A DNA stretch of 64,000 nt. Origin: Blastobasis lacticolella. Taxonomy: Eukaryota; Arthropoda; Insecta; Lepidoptera; Blastobasidae. Each line of letters starts with the position of its first letter. Position 1 is the first letter of the stretch. The notes beneath the pieces were generated by a model. It ran no database searches. It was not told the origin of the DNA and was given only the letters and a program-made list of their open reading frames with translations. The translations under genes were made by a program, and so were the position numbers. The stretch covers positions 15,516,001 through 15,580,000 of the forward strand of contig LR990060.1 in NCBI GenBank assembly GCA_905147135.1, in the 5' to 3' direction. Positions 1-11,021 of the stretch are shown here, one piece after another.

Positions 1-109
1 GGTCGATTAAGCGTCGATTCGATTACAACTCAATTGCGCTTATACACAACTTTTTGCGTTATACACAATTTGTCTCGAGTTGTGATTTACTTGTAATCGA
101 ATCGCACAT

Positions 110-290
110 AGCTGGCAGGACAAATGGCCGATTGGGCAGGAAATTCTCGAGTGGCGACCACATAGGCCTTCCACCAGGTGTACCAGCTGGATGCGGAAGG
201 CACAGGACCGGCCTTTATGGAGATCTCTGGAGGAGGCCTATGCTCAGCAGTGGGCGTCTTCCGATTGATATGATGATGATGAATTGAATA
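110..290 (+). mobile_element. RTE-B LINE 3' end
   Basis: Frame reads ILEWRPHRPSTRC, SWMRKAQDRPLWRSLEEAYAQQW and ends in a GATGATGAT repeat. This is the C-terminus of an RTE-type ORF2 with its microsatellite tail. Confidence 0.8.
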
Positions 291-777
291 TCAATAGAAT
301 TATGAGATAACTAAAAATAGCGGACTTGGTGCCCAGGTATTTGACAGACGATGATGTCTCATTCAAGGATTTCGAAGTAAGGTGGTACCTAATGATTGTT
401 CAATTAGGTAGAGAGAGCTTCTGCTTGCAGAGACTGCATTGTAAATATTTATTTTATCAGTCGAGATATTTGTATGGGAAATTAAAATTAAATGTGTGCA
501 CATGTAGGCTATCTAAGAAGTAAAGTCAGTTGAAATTATAAGATAAACAAGTAAGTAACACTGATTGAATAATGAAGACTTGTAGCAACAATCTTGTTGT
601 AAATGCTCGCCACCCCAATCATAAAATGCCCGCTTACTTAGCACTCTAGCAGATTTGAATGGAAAACATTTGTTTGTAATTTTGTCCTCTGTCGATCTCT
701 CAAAGTCGAAGGCAAACTAATTCATAAAAAAGTTCCCAAAAATAGGTAAGTAATGAAATAATAACCTAACTGAAAAG

Positions 778-1040
778 TCGAATAACCGAACGACTAAGTT
801 TACTTAAACTTAAATCTTTTCCAAACTACAGAACCGATTGTAATAAAACGTAGCTTAAGAACCATTTCGATTAAACTGGCTTTCGAATAGAGAAAACCGA
901 ATCCAAATCGTTGCATCCGCTCAGGAGCTACAATACCACAGACAGATTCACATACCCATGCTTCGTATAAATATGTTCTAACGCCTTTCAGTAATGTAGC
1001 TCATAGCCCAGGATAGCACATAGGCTGTATTTTTAGAAAT
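778..1040. repeat. Dispersed repeats F and G
   Basis: F (778-965): ACCGATTGTAATAAAACG, CATTTCGATTAAACTGGC, GGAGCTACAATACCACAG. G (985-1040): TAGCTCATAGCCCAGG then AGCACATAGGCT. Both are non-coding and recur in the window. Confidence 0.6.
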
Positions 1041-1449
1041 TGGAAAGAGACCGGAACGTAACAACCGAAGTCACAGCCAAAACCTAGTTAACGCAGGCAT
1101 GGCGTCCATTTAATCGAAACGAAGGATTTTTCAACGTCCAGATTGGCGTGGCAGGCTATAAGTCCGTAATAAAGAATAAAGATATTTTCTTTCTTTCTTC
1201 AATCTAAAAAAAATGCTAAACTAAAAGAACCGTCGAATAGATTTTTTATTTCGAATAGATTTTTTATTTACGGGATATTGACGCATGCAACTGCGTCAAT
1301 ACATCGAGGTAGTAACAGTTCTAGCCGTGTGATGAAACTATAGTGAATAACCATGAAAGTAAAAAATATACGGGATTGTTTTTTAATATCGAGCAAAAAT
1401 CTATCAAAATCAGCCCGTCTGTCATTGGGCCCTGGATTACTGGAAATTA

Positions 1450-1692
1450 TAACCTAACCGACGAAAAAACGTCGGATAACCAAGAGTTATTTATAATATT
1501 TACTTAACGACTGAACCGATTTTAATTAAACAAAGTTAAGAACCAATTCGATTAAACTGACTTTCATATAAAGGAAACCGCATCGAAATTGACCCACTAG
1601 TTCAGGAGCTACAATTCCACAGACAGATACAAACATCAAACTAATATCTTTTTTCGTCGGGGGTTTAATAATGTGGTCCCGAAACTTTTCCA
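1450..1692. repeat. Dispersed repeat F
   Basis: Longer F copy with ACCGATTTTAATTAAAC, CGATTAAACTGACTTTC, GGAGCTACAATTCCACAG and a TTTTTTCGTCGGGGG end. Confidence 0.65.
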
Positions 1693-1706
1693 TTCCTCTG
1701 TAAATA

Positions 1707-1954
1707 GTGACGACCTGAGTGGTTCAATGGTCAACATGCCGGTCTGCCACACAAGAGGTCCCGGGTTCGATTCCCGGCCGGGCAGAAATTTAAATGATGA
1801 ATTTTAATTTCTGTTACGGGTCTGGGTGTTCTATGTATAATAAGTATGTATTTAAAAGTATTTAAGAAGTATATCAGTTATCTAGCATCCATAGTACAAG
1901 CTTTGCTTAGTTTGGGGCTAGATGGCGCTGTGTGAATTTCCCAAAAAAAAAAAA
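1707..1954 (+). mobile_element. SINE-B, full length with A tail
   Basis: tRNA-derived head GACCTGAGTGGTTCAATGG then CCCGGGTTCGATTCCCGG; body TCTGTTACGGGTCTGG and TAGATGGCGCTGTGTGAATT; ends in a 12-base A run. Distinct from SINE-A in head, body and tail. Confidence 0.9.
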
Positions 1955-2549
1955 GATTTAGCTCGTTTTGAAATAAAAGTGACTAAAAGTGCACAAAATA
2001 TCGAAAAAATAGTGACGTAAGAATCCTAGCAAAATTTGATGAAAACACAAACATGAACACCATGAAATTAAAGCTAGCAAATGTAAGCCATTAAAATATA
2101 TTTAACTGTGTAGGTATTAAAAATTATTTCTGTTAAAATATACGGTACGTATCGAAACTAGATGGATACTCTAAAGTTTCTAAAAGAAGCCTAATTAGTT
2201 CACCAGGTGTTAATGATATTATGTAAAAAAAGTCTAACTCTAAGCTCAAAGATCCACCATTAAACCTCTAAACTAAATCCAACCACAGACTTGATAAAGT
2301 CTATTCGAGCTCAATTAAAGCACTTGGGGCTAGCTGTCAAGTGAGACACTGCCCCTGCCTCCCCTTCCCCTCCTCAAGCAAATACGCACCCTATCCCATA
2401 ATCATAGAGCACACATTCGCCTGCACACCCCGAACGTTATTCCAACCAATTGTCGAATGAAAAGTTACTTTGCGAACAAAGGGCCAAGATTGAAAATTGA
2501 ATGTAATGAAACGTTTATCTCTTGATTTCATTCTATCTTCACATCGTTT

Positions 2550-2790
2550 AGTTCACGTCCGCCGCGTAGGGGCGTAAGTGCGGGCGGCGTGCGAGCGAGT
2601 GTGAGCCCTTTTTGTGTTAGGTTAGGGGTGAAATTGGCGTGAGTGGGTACCAAGGGTTGGCACGGAGAGTTTTTATTTGATTCATTAGGGCGACGTTTGA
2701 GCGCCATTAAGCGTAAGTAAGCGCTCTTTGAGAAGGCGTCCGCCCCGCGGGGCTGGGGGGGACGGGCGCGGGGTTCACTATTGCCCAAGT
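2550..2790. other. GC/CpG-rich segment, function unknown
   Basis: Markedly richer in CpG than its AT-rich flanks and not similar to the repeats here. The minus frame is open for 86 codons but matches nothing I know; could be regulatory or an unrecognised exon. A comparable CpG-rich block lies at 3775-3900. Confidence 0.3.
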
Positions 2791-2954
2791 TTATTGAGAG
2801 TAGATTAATAGATTGTTGCGCTGTTTGTTTAAATGCTCAATCACAGGGGTGTATAGCCGTAATTAAAGGTGGGACAAGCTTTGAGAGTTTGTTTCTAACA
2901 TGGAAGGGAAATGGTCCCATCATTTGCCTACTGATGTTTCTCTTACAGTGATAT

Positions 2955-3120
2955 CGTTAAGAATGCCAAAAAGCCTGACAATCGCGAGTGTGTTCCCTGA
3001 CATTACAATCTAGACGCCTTCTAGGCTAGAGAGATAAACTGTTCCTAGACAGGAATGCTCCATCAACAGCCGCATCGTCGCTTACCACCAGGTGAGATGG
3101 CGGTCAAATTCCTGCTCAGT
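2955..3120 (+). mobile_element. LINE-J 3' end
   Basis: Homologous to 7025-7170: the codons for ASVFPDHYNLDAF and the terminal segment ending in GGTGAGATGGCGGTCAAAT are recognisable, with decay. Confidence 0.75.
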
Positions 3121-3130
3121 CTAACTATAA

Positions 3131-3760
3131 AAAAGTGACAATGCCGAAAATGTTGACAATGCTCACGGCTCCGACAACACTGACAGTATTGATAACGCTG
3201 ATAGTGTTGACAGTAACGACAATTTCAAGATTGATAATGACATGCGTGTCAACAAACTCACCACCAAGTAGGAAGTAGGAAGGGCACAACCAGGACGTCA
3301 GGATTATGATGATAAACAGGATCACAGGATCGACAAACCTGACAATACTGATAATGGCAACAGCACTGACCATGCCGACAATTCTAATAACACTGTATCA
3401 GGTAACCCAAAACCATATTGGTTTAGACGTCAGCAAGTTGACGATGAAAATGAAGATGATAGTTTTAATCACGCTGGCAGGATCAACATCATCATCATCA
3501 TCATAATCCGAGCGGTAAAAATGCCATATGACCAATAATGATACCTGTGATGAATAATGGCGCGATTGCCAGAGTTCGCTTTCCTGCTTTGTTTTCTCCA
3601 CTTTGCCCAATCTTCAGCATCCCCACGTCGTAAGCCGTCACGATGATAATAGAAATGAAGACGACAGTCTTGACAACACTGTTAATACTGATAATGGCAA
3701 CATCGCTGACCACGCTGCCAATCCTGATAACACAGTATCAGGTTACCCCAAACCCGAACT
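3131..3760. repeat. Degenerate short-period GACAAY repeats, partly duplicated
   Basis: Imperfect 9/12-base units (GACAATGCC, GACAACACT, GATAACGCT) fill 3131-3240. A block TACTGATAATGGCAACA to AACACWGTATCAGGTWACCC occurs at about 3348-3408 and again at about 3686-3746. An RTE-A remnant and a CATCAT run lie between. Confidence 0.65.
3233..3312 (+). mobile_element. RTE-A LINE 3' end, small fragment
   Basis: Codes NDMRVNKLTTK, followed by GGGCACAACCAGGACGTCAGG and a short ATGATG tail; embedded in the short-period repeat region around it. Confidence 0.6.
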
Positions 3761-4044
3761 GTAACTAATGAGAGTCCGCGCCGCCGCGTGCCGCGCACGC
3801 GTATCTGTTAATAGTGCTCGTATTAGCAGCGCAATTACACCGCGAGCAAACAACGCGGGCGTCGAGGGGACTGCGCAATGACGTGGGCGGGTGTTTGGGG
3901 GACAGTGGCGTTTTTGGTGTTTTTAGACCCGACGAAATGAGTTTTTAAATTAAAAACAGTTTTAGGGTATGCGAATACCCTTAAAATGTGTGATAATATA
4001 TAGCGATAGTTTAAAACATTTTTTCATAACAAGCTTTTATTCTA

Positions 4045-4114
4045 GAGGAGAAACCTGGCAAAAAATAGGTTTAAGTGGAAAAATGGGAGATAGGCCTTTG
4101 TCCTGCAGTGGGAG
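4045..4114 (+). mobile_element. LINE 3' end next to a perfect hairpin
   Basis: Reads RGETWQKIGLSGKMGDRP and ends GATAGGCCTTTGTCCTGCAG, like other RTE-type endings; followed at once by the inverted repeat at 4115. Confidence 0.5.
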
Positions 4115-4172
4115 AATAAGTTGGTCTTTTGGCTCCAAAAAAGGTTTTTTGGAGCCAAAAGACCAACTTATT
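4115..4172. repeat. Perfect 28-bp inverted repeat, 2-base loop
   Basis: Arms 4115-4142 and 4145-4172 are exact reverse complements around the loop GG. The arms contain TTTTGGCTCCAAAAAA and its complement. Confidence 0.95.
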
Positions 4173-4244
4173 TTTCTCTTTCAACAACACCTAAAAAATC
4201 TGCTGAAATTCAATTAGATTTTTCATAACGAATTTACTTTGATT

Positions 4245-4294
4245 GGTATTTGGTACCTCTACAACAAATGGTATTTGATACCTCTATAACAAAG
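4245..4294. repeat. 25-bp tandem duplication
   Basis: 4245-4269 and 4270-4294 are adjacent copies (GGTATTTGGTACCTCTACAA versus GGTATTTGATACCTCTATAA) with three differences. Confidence 0.85.
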
Positions 4295-5144
4295 TGTTCT
4301 TCAGTGTCTATCTTACCCGGTGACGGCGTCGTTGTTGGCATTTACGTGACATTTCAAAATAACGAAGCCAATTCTAATTCTAATTTTAACGACACAGTTC
4401 CAATTTTGGCCAACGAATTACATAAATTTGTAGCACTATAGCAAATTAAACGAACTGACACTAACTTCAATACCAAACTCCGATTAAGCGACGAAACCAC
4501 ACAAAGCAATAATTTTAATGAAACTAATAACCGAATAGATACAGAATTGAATTGCGATGACATTCATGGCTTTCTGATTGACTCATAACACGATTGAAGC
4601 AACACCAAGCGATTGGATTCTAGCGAATCATCGAGCAAATTGAATCGAAACTAGTCGACGGGCTTCGTAACTTTATTCGGTATTCGATTGTGTTTTTAAT
4701 TAACTGTCTGGAAGTAATGGGTGACTTGATAATTCGATTGGAGCGTAAATTTTTATATAAGTAAAGGAGTTTTATTTGAATTATGTTTATTGTTGTTTTT
4801 ACGTAGGTAGGTAGGCCCACGCATGTTGTTCCCCGTTCGAGCTTTCTCAGCACTTTTGTGGAGCATTTGTTTAGACAGAGATAAGGAACAGCCTGTGAGC
4901 GGTCAGTGTGATGAAATTAAAATTATAACTTTTAGGTAGAGTCTGTACTGCATCAACGGCTCATTGAATGTACTCATTTAAATCAATTTTTTTAATCGTT
5001 TTCCTGCGTCGCAGATTTTTTACTGGTATAGTGCCATAGTAGTAATTGGTCGTACTTTGCAATACTATTAATTATTAATTAATTATTTGTTACCGAATAA
5101 TAGGTTTAATAACCACATTGGTCGTATAACTATCCAACTAATAT

Positions 5145-5292
5145 TATAAATGCGAAATTTTGTAATTGTATGTTTGAACATGTCTTACTACTTCAAGCAT
5201 AAACAACTACGGATTTTAATAAAATTTTGCAGTAATATAGCTTATAGCCCAGAATAACACATAGGTTATAATTTATCCCTAAATTGAATGTA
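5145..5292. repeat. Dispersed repeat G
   Basis: AATATTATAAATGCGAAAT, then AGTAATATAGCTTATAGCCC and AACACATAGGTTATAATTTA. A short piece recurs at about 25744-25785. Confidence 0.6.
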
Positions 5293-5317
5293 GTCCCCGC
5301 TGGTACGGGTCTGGTAT

Positions 5318-5505
5318 GCTAAGGAAGGCTTGTTAAGGAATGGAACCCATTGCCTGCGAGTGTGTTCCCTGATCATTATAATCTGGACGCCTTCAAGGCT
5401 AGAGTGAATAGTCTGTTCTTAGACGGGCATGCTCCATCTTCGGCCGCATTGTCACTTGCCTCCAGGTGAGATGGCGGTCAAATGCCTGACTCGCCTAATT
5501 TAGAT
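5318..5505 (+). mobile_element. LINE-J 3' end
   Basis: Starts at the segment coding for KEWNPLPASVFPDHYNLDAFK and ends after the GGTGAGATGGCGG motif; closer to the 7-kb copy than the 3-kb one. Confidence 0.8.
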
Positions 5506-5967
5506 TTCGAAGTCGTGGGCAAAAGAACCTACATTATAAAACCCACGCAAACACACAAATAAACAACACTGCCGTCAAACGATTTTTTAAATATTTCATC
5601 CCCATCCCCTCTCATCCCCATCGGGGGTTGCAAACCGACGAACTCGAGTGCAAAACATCTTCGCCTCTCAAACAGTCCATTAAGAGTCCTATAGCTGTTT
5701 TATAACAGAAAGGGGTCCGACAAATTGCACGTGATAAGTCGTCAATGCTTTTGTGTAGTTGTTTTTGCTACGGACGGACACAATGACAATTCCTAATGGA
5801 TAGTATTGTGGGAACAACCGGGACAATGGAAGGCGTACGTTGCAATTTGATTTCGGGTTTTTGAGGGTAGTCGGGCATGGCTAATACTAATGCAGAATTG
5901 CGGGTAACAGTGTTGTAATGGTAATGTAGTTGCGTTGTAATTGTTGTGGATGTTTTGTATCGATTAG

Positions 5968-7195
5968 ATGAGTTATTTTGGTTGTTATGGTGACGCCATA
6001 TTAGAGTCTCTTGATATTTCTAAGGCCTTTGACAGGGTTTGGCATGCTTGCCTTCTAAGCAAGCTTCCTTCATTTGGTATTCCTGTTGGCTTTTGCACCT
6101 GGATATCAGATTTTTTGAGTGAACGTTCAATCCGTGTAGTTATCGATGGCTACTCGTCTAATCTCCAGGCTATCGACGCGGGAGTTCCTCAGGGATCTGT
6201 ACTGTCCGCGACTTTATTCCTGCTGCATATTAACAATCTGCTTGTACCAGGTACCTTTGGGTATGCAGATGACAGCACGGTAACGGATAGATATCTGTCA
6301 GAGGCAAAAGCCAACAGGGACGATATTCAGTCTTGTCGAGAGGCCATGGTTGATCGTTTGGACATAGCTCTCAAGGCAGTTTCTGATTGGGGCGATGCCA
6401 ATCTAGTGGCGTTCAACTTAACCAAAACTCAGGCGTGTTTGTTTTCCGCCAAAAGGAGTCCATTCCATCTTACTCCAACTTTTCGGGATGTTCCTGTGGA
6501 AATTACCGACAACCTACAGCTTCTTGGTGTTGAGTTATCTTCAAATCTCAACTTCGGTCAGTACATCGAATCCAAGGCAAAGACTGCAGCAAAAAAACTT
6601 GGTATCTTCTCGAAGGTTAGGCGGTACTTCACTTCTAGGCAGTTGCTTCAGTTATATCAAGCACACGTGCGGTCCTGCATGGAGTACTGCTGCCACCTCT
6701 GGGATGGATCAGCTAAATATCAACTGGCGGCTTTGGATTCGGTGGAAAAACGTGCAAAGAAGATAATTTGAGACACGCTGTTGATTAAGGCTAGGCTGCA
6801 GAGCCTCGAACATCGGCGTAGGGTTGCGCGTCTGTCGGTCTTCTACAGATTACATTTCGGAGAGTGTGCGAAGCAGCTGCACGACCTCATTCCGCCGGCC
6901 CCTTTCCGCCATCGGGAAACGCGATCCGGGCGAGCGCTTCATCCTTATGTCGTGGATATTCCAGCCATCCGCACGAACCGCTTTGGCTCGACCTTTATAA
7001 TGCGTACGGCTAAGGAATGGAACGCTTTGCCTGCGAGTGTGTTCTCTGATCAATATAATCTGGATGCCTTTAAGGCTAGAGTGAATAGGCTGTTCCAAGA
7101 CGGGCATGCTTCATCTTCGGCCGCATCGTCACTTACCAACAGGTGAGATGGCGGTCAAATGCCCGACTTGTTTGTTATAAAAGGAAAGGAGTGAT
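5968..7195 (+). pseudogene. LINE-J reverse transcriptase, 5'-truncated, one stop codon
   Basis: The reading frame runs 5968-7146, interrupted only by TGA at 6769-6771 (267 codons before, 121 from the next start after). It begins inside the reverse transcriptase: SLDISKAFDRVWH is motif A, AGVPQGSVLSATLFLLHINN follows, and YADDS is the catalytic box. After the RT come LWDGSAKYQLAALDSVEKRA and a C-terminal domain ending KEWNALPASVFSDQYNLDAF. The stop interrupts the frame where related proteins keep reading, so it is a point mutation, not a frameshift. Endonuclease and ORF1 are missing by 5' truncation. The 3' end terminates in a short GTGAT repeat. The protein wording is that of Jockey/CR1-type insect LINEs. 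Confidence 0.88.
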
Positions 7196-7838
7196 GTGAT
7201 GTGATGTTACGTTTGAGCCACACTCGACTTACACAACGTGAGCGAGCGTTGCGTTGCTTGCTTGTATATGTTGCGGACTTGATTATGGATGACGCGTCAG
7301 ATCACGTCATTACAGACCACTGGTTGCTAAATTGCGATTTTTCATACGTTTACTATGAAAGCTGATGTCTCATGCATCACGTATCTCACATCACATCACT
7401 CCAACGTGAAAATACCGTCTTAGTAATATAAAAGTTCAGATCAAAAAACGTTGTACGCCTATATAAACAGTCAAAAGTGTTTAGACATAAGCCTGGTATA
7501 GTTATAAACGAGCGTTCAAAGCTATATTAACGTATGGCAATATTTCAATTTTATTAGTAAGACAAAAAGTATTTCTATTTCGAATTAAGTTTAGATACTT
7601 TGGTACAATTTTCTATCTATTGAATTGATTGACTTTAGTAGAATTAAAATCCATTACGTTTGTGAATTGGATCGTCACCAAAAAGAATTTTGCGACCAGC
7701 CCTGTAAATTCCTAGAAGCCTCTATAAAAAAATATCGCCTCAAAAAGAATCTAATCGAAATGGCTGAAACATAAAGACCGTAATATTAAAACGTAGGCAT
7801 TCCAAAAAGCGAGCCTTGGAACCGCGCACAAATCATCA

Positions 7839-7900
7839 TTTAATTACGCGATTAGCGTGAATTAAGCCCGAATTAAGCAATTATGAGGCGGCTAATTACC
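7839..7900. promoter_or_regulatory. Dense TAAT/ATTA motif cluster
   Basis: TTTAATTACG, GATTAGCG, GAATTAAGC twice, CAATTATG and CTAATTACC occur within 62 bases, in sequence not resembling any local repeat. Such cores bind homeodomain proteins. Confidence 0.3.
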
Positions 7901-8130
7901 TTCCCCCCTCGCCCCTCCCCCTTCCCCCCTCCGACGCCTCTAATGAAGTTAATAAGAATAAGTAAATTGAAGTCCTGACTCGAGATTAAACAATAACGGC
8001 GAAGTGCCGCTTTGCCCCTGTCGTAATAAAGCTCTTTGCCCGTCCTGATTGCCTGGTACCTGTTCCAATTGAAAAACGGCTGGTATTTGCGTTTTCTTTT
8101 TTATGTATTAGTGTCCACCGTGCAGACCTG

Positions 8131-8290
8131 AGGGCCTATCGGCTATCTCAGTGGACAACTGAATTTGACATAAAAAAATCTGACACTACTCTAATTTGGT
8201 AGACGCTATTGCCAGTTTTCAACGTAGATGACGTGGTGTAGAATTATCTAGTGTCAAATACAGTTGTCAACTGAGTTAGCCAATAGCCCC
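8131..8290. mobile_element. Foldback/MITE-like element, 160 bp
   Basis: The left end GGGCCTATCGGCTATCTC and the reverse complement of the right end GGGGCTATTGGCTAACTC stay alignable for about 40 bases (then AGTGGACAACTG versus AGTTGACAACTG). No ORF. Confidence 0.7.
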
Positions 8291-8763
8291 GCTGATGGTA
8301 AATGGTAAGTGATAACTGTGGTAAGGTATACGACATACGATATAATTTCTACGATTTATGCACTTAGGTTTCAAGGTAACAGAAATGCAAAACAGAGGTG
8401 TGTTGTCACTGTGATGTCAGATGAAATCCTCATGCCTGTAATTGCGCTGGCTGCCTTATCTTTCTAACCGGAACAAAACAATGCAAGTATTGTTGCTTGG
8501 CGATTCTTCTACCGATATGTACCTACTGTATCCTGTATTTAGGCAATAAAGTGTTCATTCACTCATTCAAGCTACGACTACTACTAAAAACATTTTTTTT
8601 GCGGGTCTCTGAAACGTCTACTATCGCTACAAAGTGATTTTTTTCTTATACTTGATGCCGTAGGATAACCTAAGTCTATAAGGCGGTGCTGTTCACCCAG
8701 GCAGAGTATATTGTCGTGAGAAGTGTTTTTAATTCCGCAGTTTTATACATCACTTTGTTGTTA

Positions 8764-9014
8764 GAGCTCATCTAATCTAAAATGACGCGCTCCACTATCG
8801 TATTAACGCACACAAGCAAGTTTAAAATATGGACGCAATACATATACAAATGCCGTTGTAATTGGTCATTCAGTTGCCGGTAAGATTCAAACGTAGCAGC
8901 ACGCGTCGTTCATTGGCTCCCATACAGATGAAGTGTCGTTATCAATATTTGCACTCACACATCGAAATCAACTAACTAAGTAGTGGGGCGCGTCATCTTA
9001 GACTAGACGAGCTC
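8764..9014. mobile_element. MITE with 34-bp TIRs and TA flanks, 251 bp
   Basis: TIRs start GAGCTCATCTAATCTAA and, from the other end, GAGCTCGTCTAGTCTAA. They match at 30 of 34 positions, all four differences being transitions. TA at 8762-8763 and 9015-9016 fits a mariner- or Tourist-type target duplication. Confidence 0.78.
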
Positions 9015-9676
9015 TACATTAATACCTTGTTTCTACGCATTTTATCAACATTTTTAGTTGCGGTGTCTATGTGTATCAGATTCTTTCTTTACAAATTAGG
9101 TGTACACTTCGCGTGTGACCACCAAACCCTCCCAATTCGAAGCCCTCTCTCAGAGTCCCACATCCCAAATTAGCATCGTAACGTGAGTCGGCGCACGCGC
9201 CGTGACGTCACAAGTCACGTGGTAAAGCCGGCACGTGCCGCCTACTCAGTAGGTTGGCTTCTGGTGTAGTCTAGTAGACACATGTGCGATAATAGTACGC
9301 TAGTATAGTGGAGTTCGTATGGAAAGTTGGAGCGTCGGTGGCGTAATGATTATGGGGTCCCACTCGGACGCCGGGGTAGCAAAAAAAAATCTTGGCGATA
9401 ATTAAATTCAAATCAATTATTTCAGATCATTATTCCGTAATTTGTTAGTAAATGAACAATATTGCCTATGCAATGTTGGTAGATAATTTTCTGATGTCAT
9501 AAGATTCACATTATTCAAATTCTGTTTATTCATGTAGCACGTAATCCTAATTCAATAAATACTTTTTCATTTTCATTTTACCACTTATTCTGATGACAAA
9601 ATAGATGTCAAGTGAAAAAGTAATAAAAATACTATGTCAAATAAATAATTCAATGACAACCTTAATCTACTAGCAG

Positions 9677-10022
9677 TGATGTCAAGTTAATGTCCCGGTT
9701 GTGCTCTCGTTCACGAGGGTCGGTCTGCCTTGACCCCATGATCCAGGATTTGGCAGATCAAGTAATTACAGTGGAGCGACTGCTATCTGAGCTCCATGAC
9801 TCTGCTACCAGGAGCGTGACCAGATTGGATTATGGTTACACATTCAGACGCCTGAATATGCAGGTTTCATCACGATGTTTTCCCTCACCGTAAGAGCATC
9901 GGTTGGTATTCAACTAATGTACATAACTTAGAATAGAGACATTGGTACACGGCTGCAGCGGGATTCGTACCCGGTACCTCTCGCTTACGAGTCGGATACC
10001 GTAACCAGTCGGCCATCAACGC
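9677..10022 (-). mobile_element. SINE-A, full length (reference copy)
   Basis: Reading on the minus strand: a tRNA-like head with an A-box like Ser/Leu tRNAs and B-box GGGTACGAATCC (decayed), a body with ACATTAGTTGAAT, CGGTGAGGGAAAACATCGTG, TGGTCAGGTT-like and GATCTGCCAAATCCTGG segments, and a tail CGGGACATTAACTTGACATC. No A tail; the family ends in ATG-type repeats and shares its last 50-60 bases with RTE-A. Confidence 0.9.
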
Positions 10023-10034
10023 TCCTGAACATTC

Positions 10035-10222
10035 CTTCCTACTGAACCGATATTATTGAAACAAAGCTAAGAACAATCTCGATTAATCTGGCTTTGTAAT
10101 AAAGAAAACCGCATCAAAATCTGTCAACCCAACGGAGCTACGAATCTAAGGACAGACACACAGATTCACAGATACATACACGTCAAACACGCCCGCCCCC
10201 CTTTTTTCATCAGGGGTAGTGA
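10035..10222. repeat. Dispersed repeat F
   Basis: ACCGATATTATTGAAACAAA to CTTTTTTCATCAGGGG, adjoining the 5' end of the SINE-A copy at 10022. Confidence 0.65.
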
Positions 10223-10370
10223 TAATATGTCCCCTTCTCCAGTTTCCAATGCATCAGTATCCCTCGATCATATACAGAGTTTCGTGGAGCCCTTTTTGAC
10301 AGTAATGAGGTGTTTGCAACTAAATTTGACTATTGTTTGCCAGAGAATTGATTTCACCATGTAGCTAATA

Positions 10371-11021
10371 TACAGGGTGACTTTAAGTTCTTGGTGCCAA
10401 GTGGCACGCATGTGCTTGTGATAACAAACAACTTTTACCGTATGAAATGTGAAATCGGAGAAAAAATCAGACAATTTCATACAAAATTGAAAACGAGTTC
10501 TGCAAAACTGTTGCTGATTTTTGTGATTGACATCAGCTAATGCTGATTTAATATTCTTTTTTCTTCTAAACACAACAGTAAACACGTCTCCATAATTCTG
10601 TCTTTTAATTAATTAAAACAATCAATTTTAAATTATTAATTTTCGAATTATAATTAAGACAAGTACTTTTGTATATTAAAAACAAAGAACACTTGCAAAA
10701 AAGAGCACAAGCAATTCTCATACAATCGAGACAATTTGGAGACCTTCCCCTGGGAACTTTCTGAGTGCAATCTGGTTATATGTTTTATTCTAAAATAATC
10801 CTCGTGGTGATTGTTCCATTTTATTATACAAATTTTACTAAATTGCAAACAGTTTCGAATTACTTATCTGAAGATAAGTTATTCGAAATCAGTTGCAATT
10901 TAATAAAATTTGTGTAATAATGTGGAACTGGAGTACAAAATATGAATTAATTCATAATATAATGGAGTTCCATCACGAAGTCACAACACAAAGTGTTGAA
11001 ACTTGGACAGCTCACCCTGTA
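10371..11021. mobile_element. Candidate non-autonomous DNA transposon, TACAGGGTGA ends
   Basis: TACAGGGTGA at 10371-10380 and TCACCCTGTA at 11012-11021 are exact inverted ends, each flanked by TA. The interior has a 116-bp hairpin (10813-10928) and no transposase frame. Confidence 0.55.
10813..10928. repeat. Long imperfect hairpin
   Basis: Arms of about 57 bases around a GA loop at 10870-10871; the innermost ACTTATCT/AGATAAGT is perfect and the outer arms are about 85% paired. Confidence 0.85.

Noticed and set aside
1712..1785. tRNA gene
   Set aside because: It is the head of SINE-B and is followed by the SINE body and A tail.
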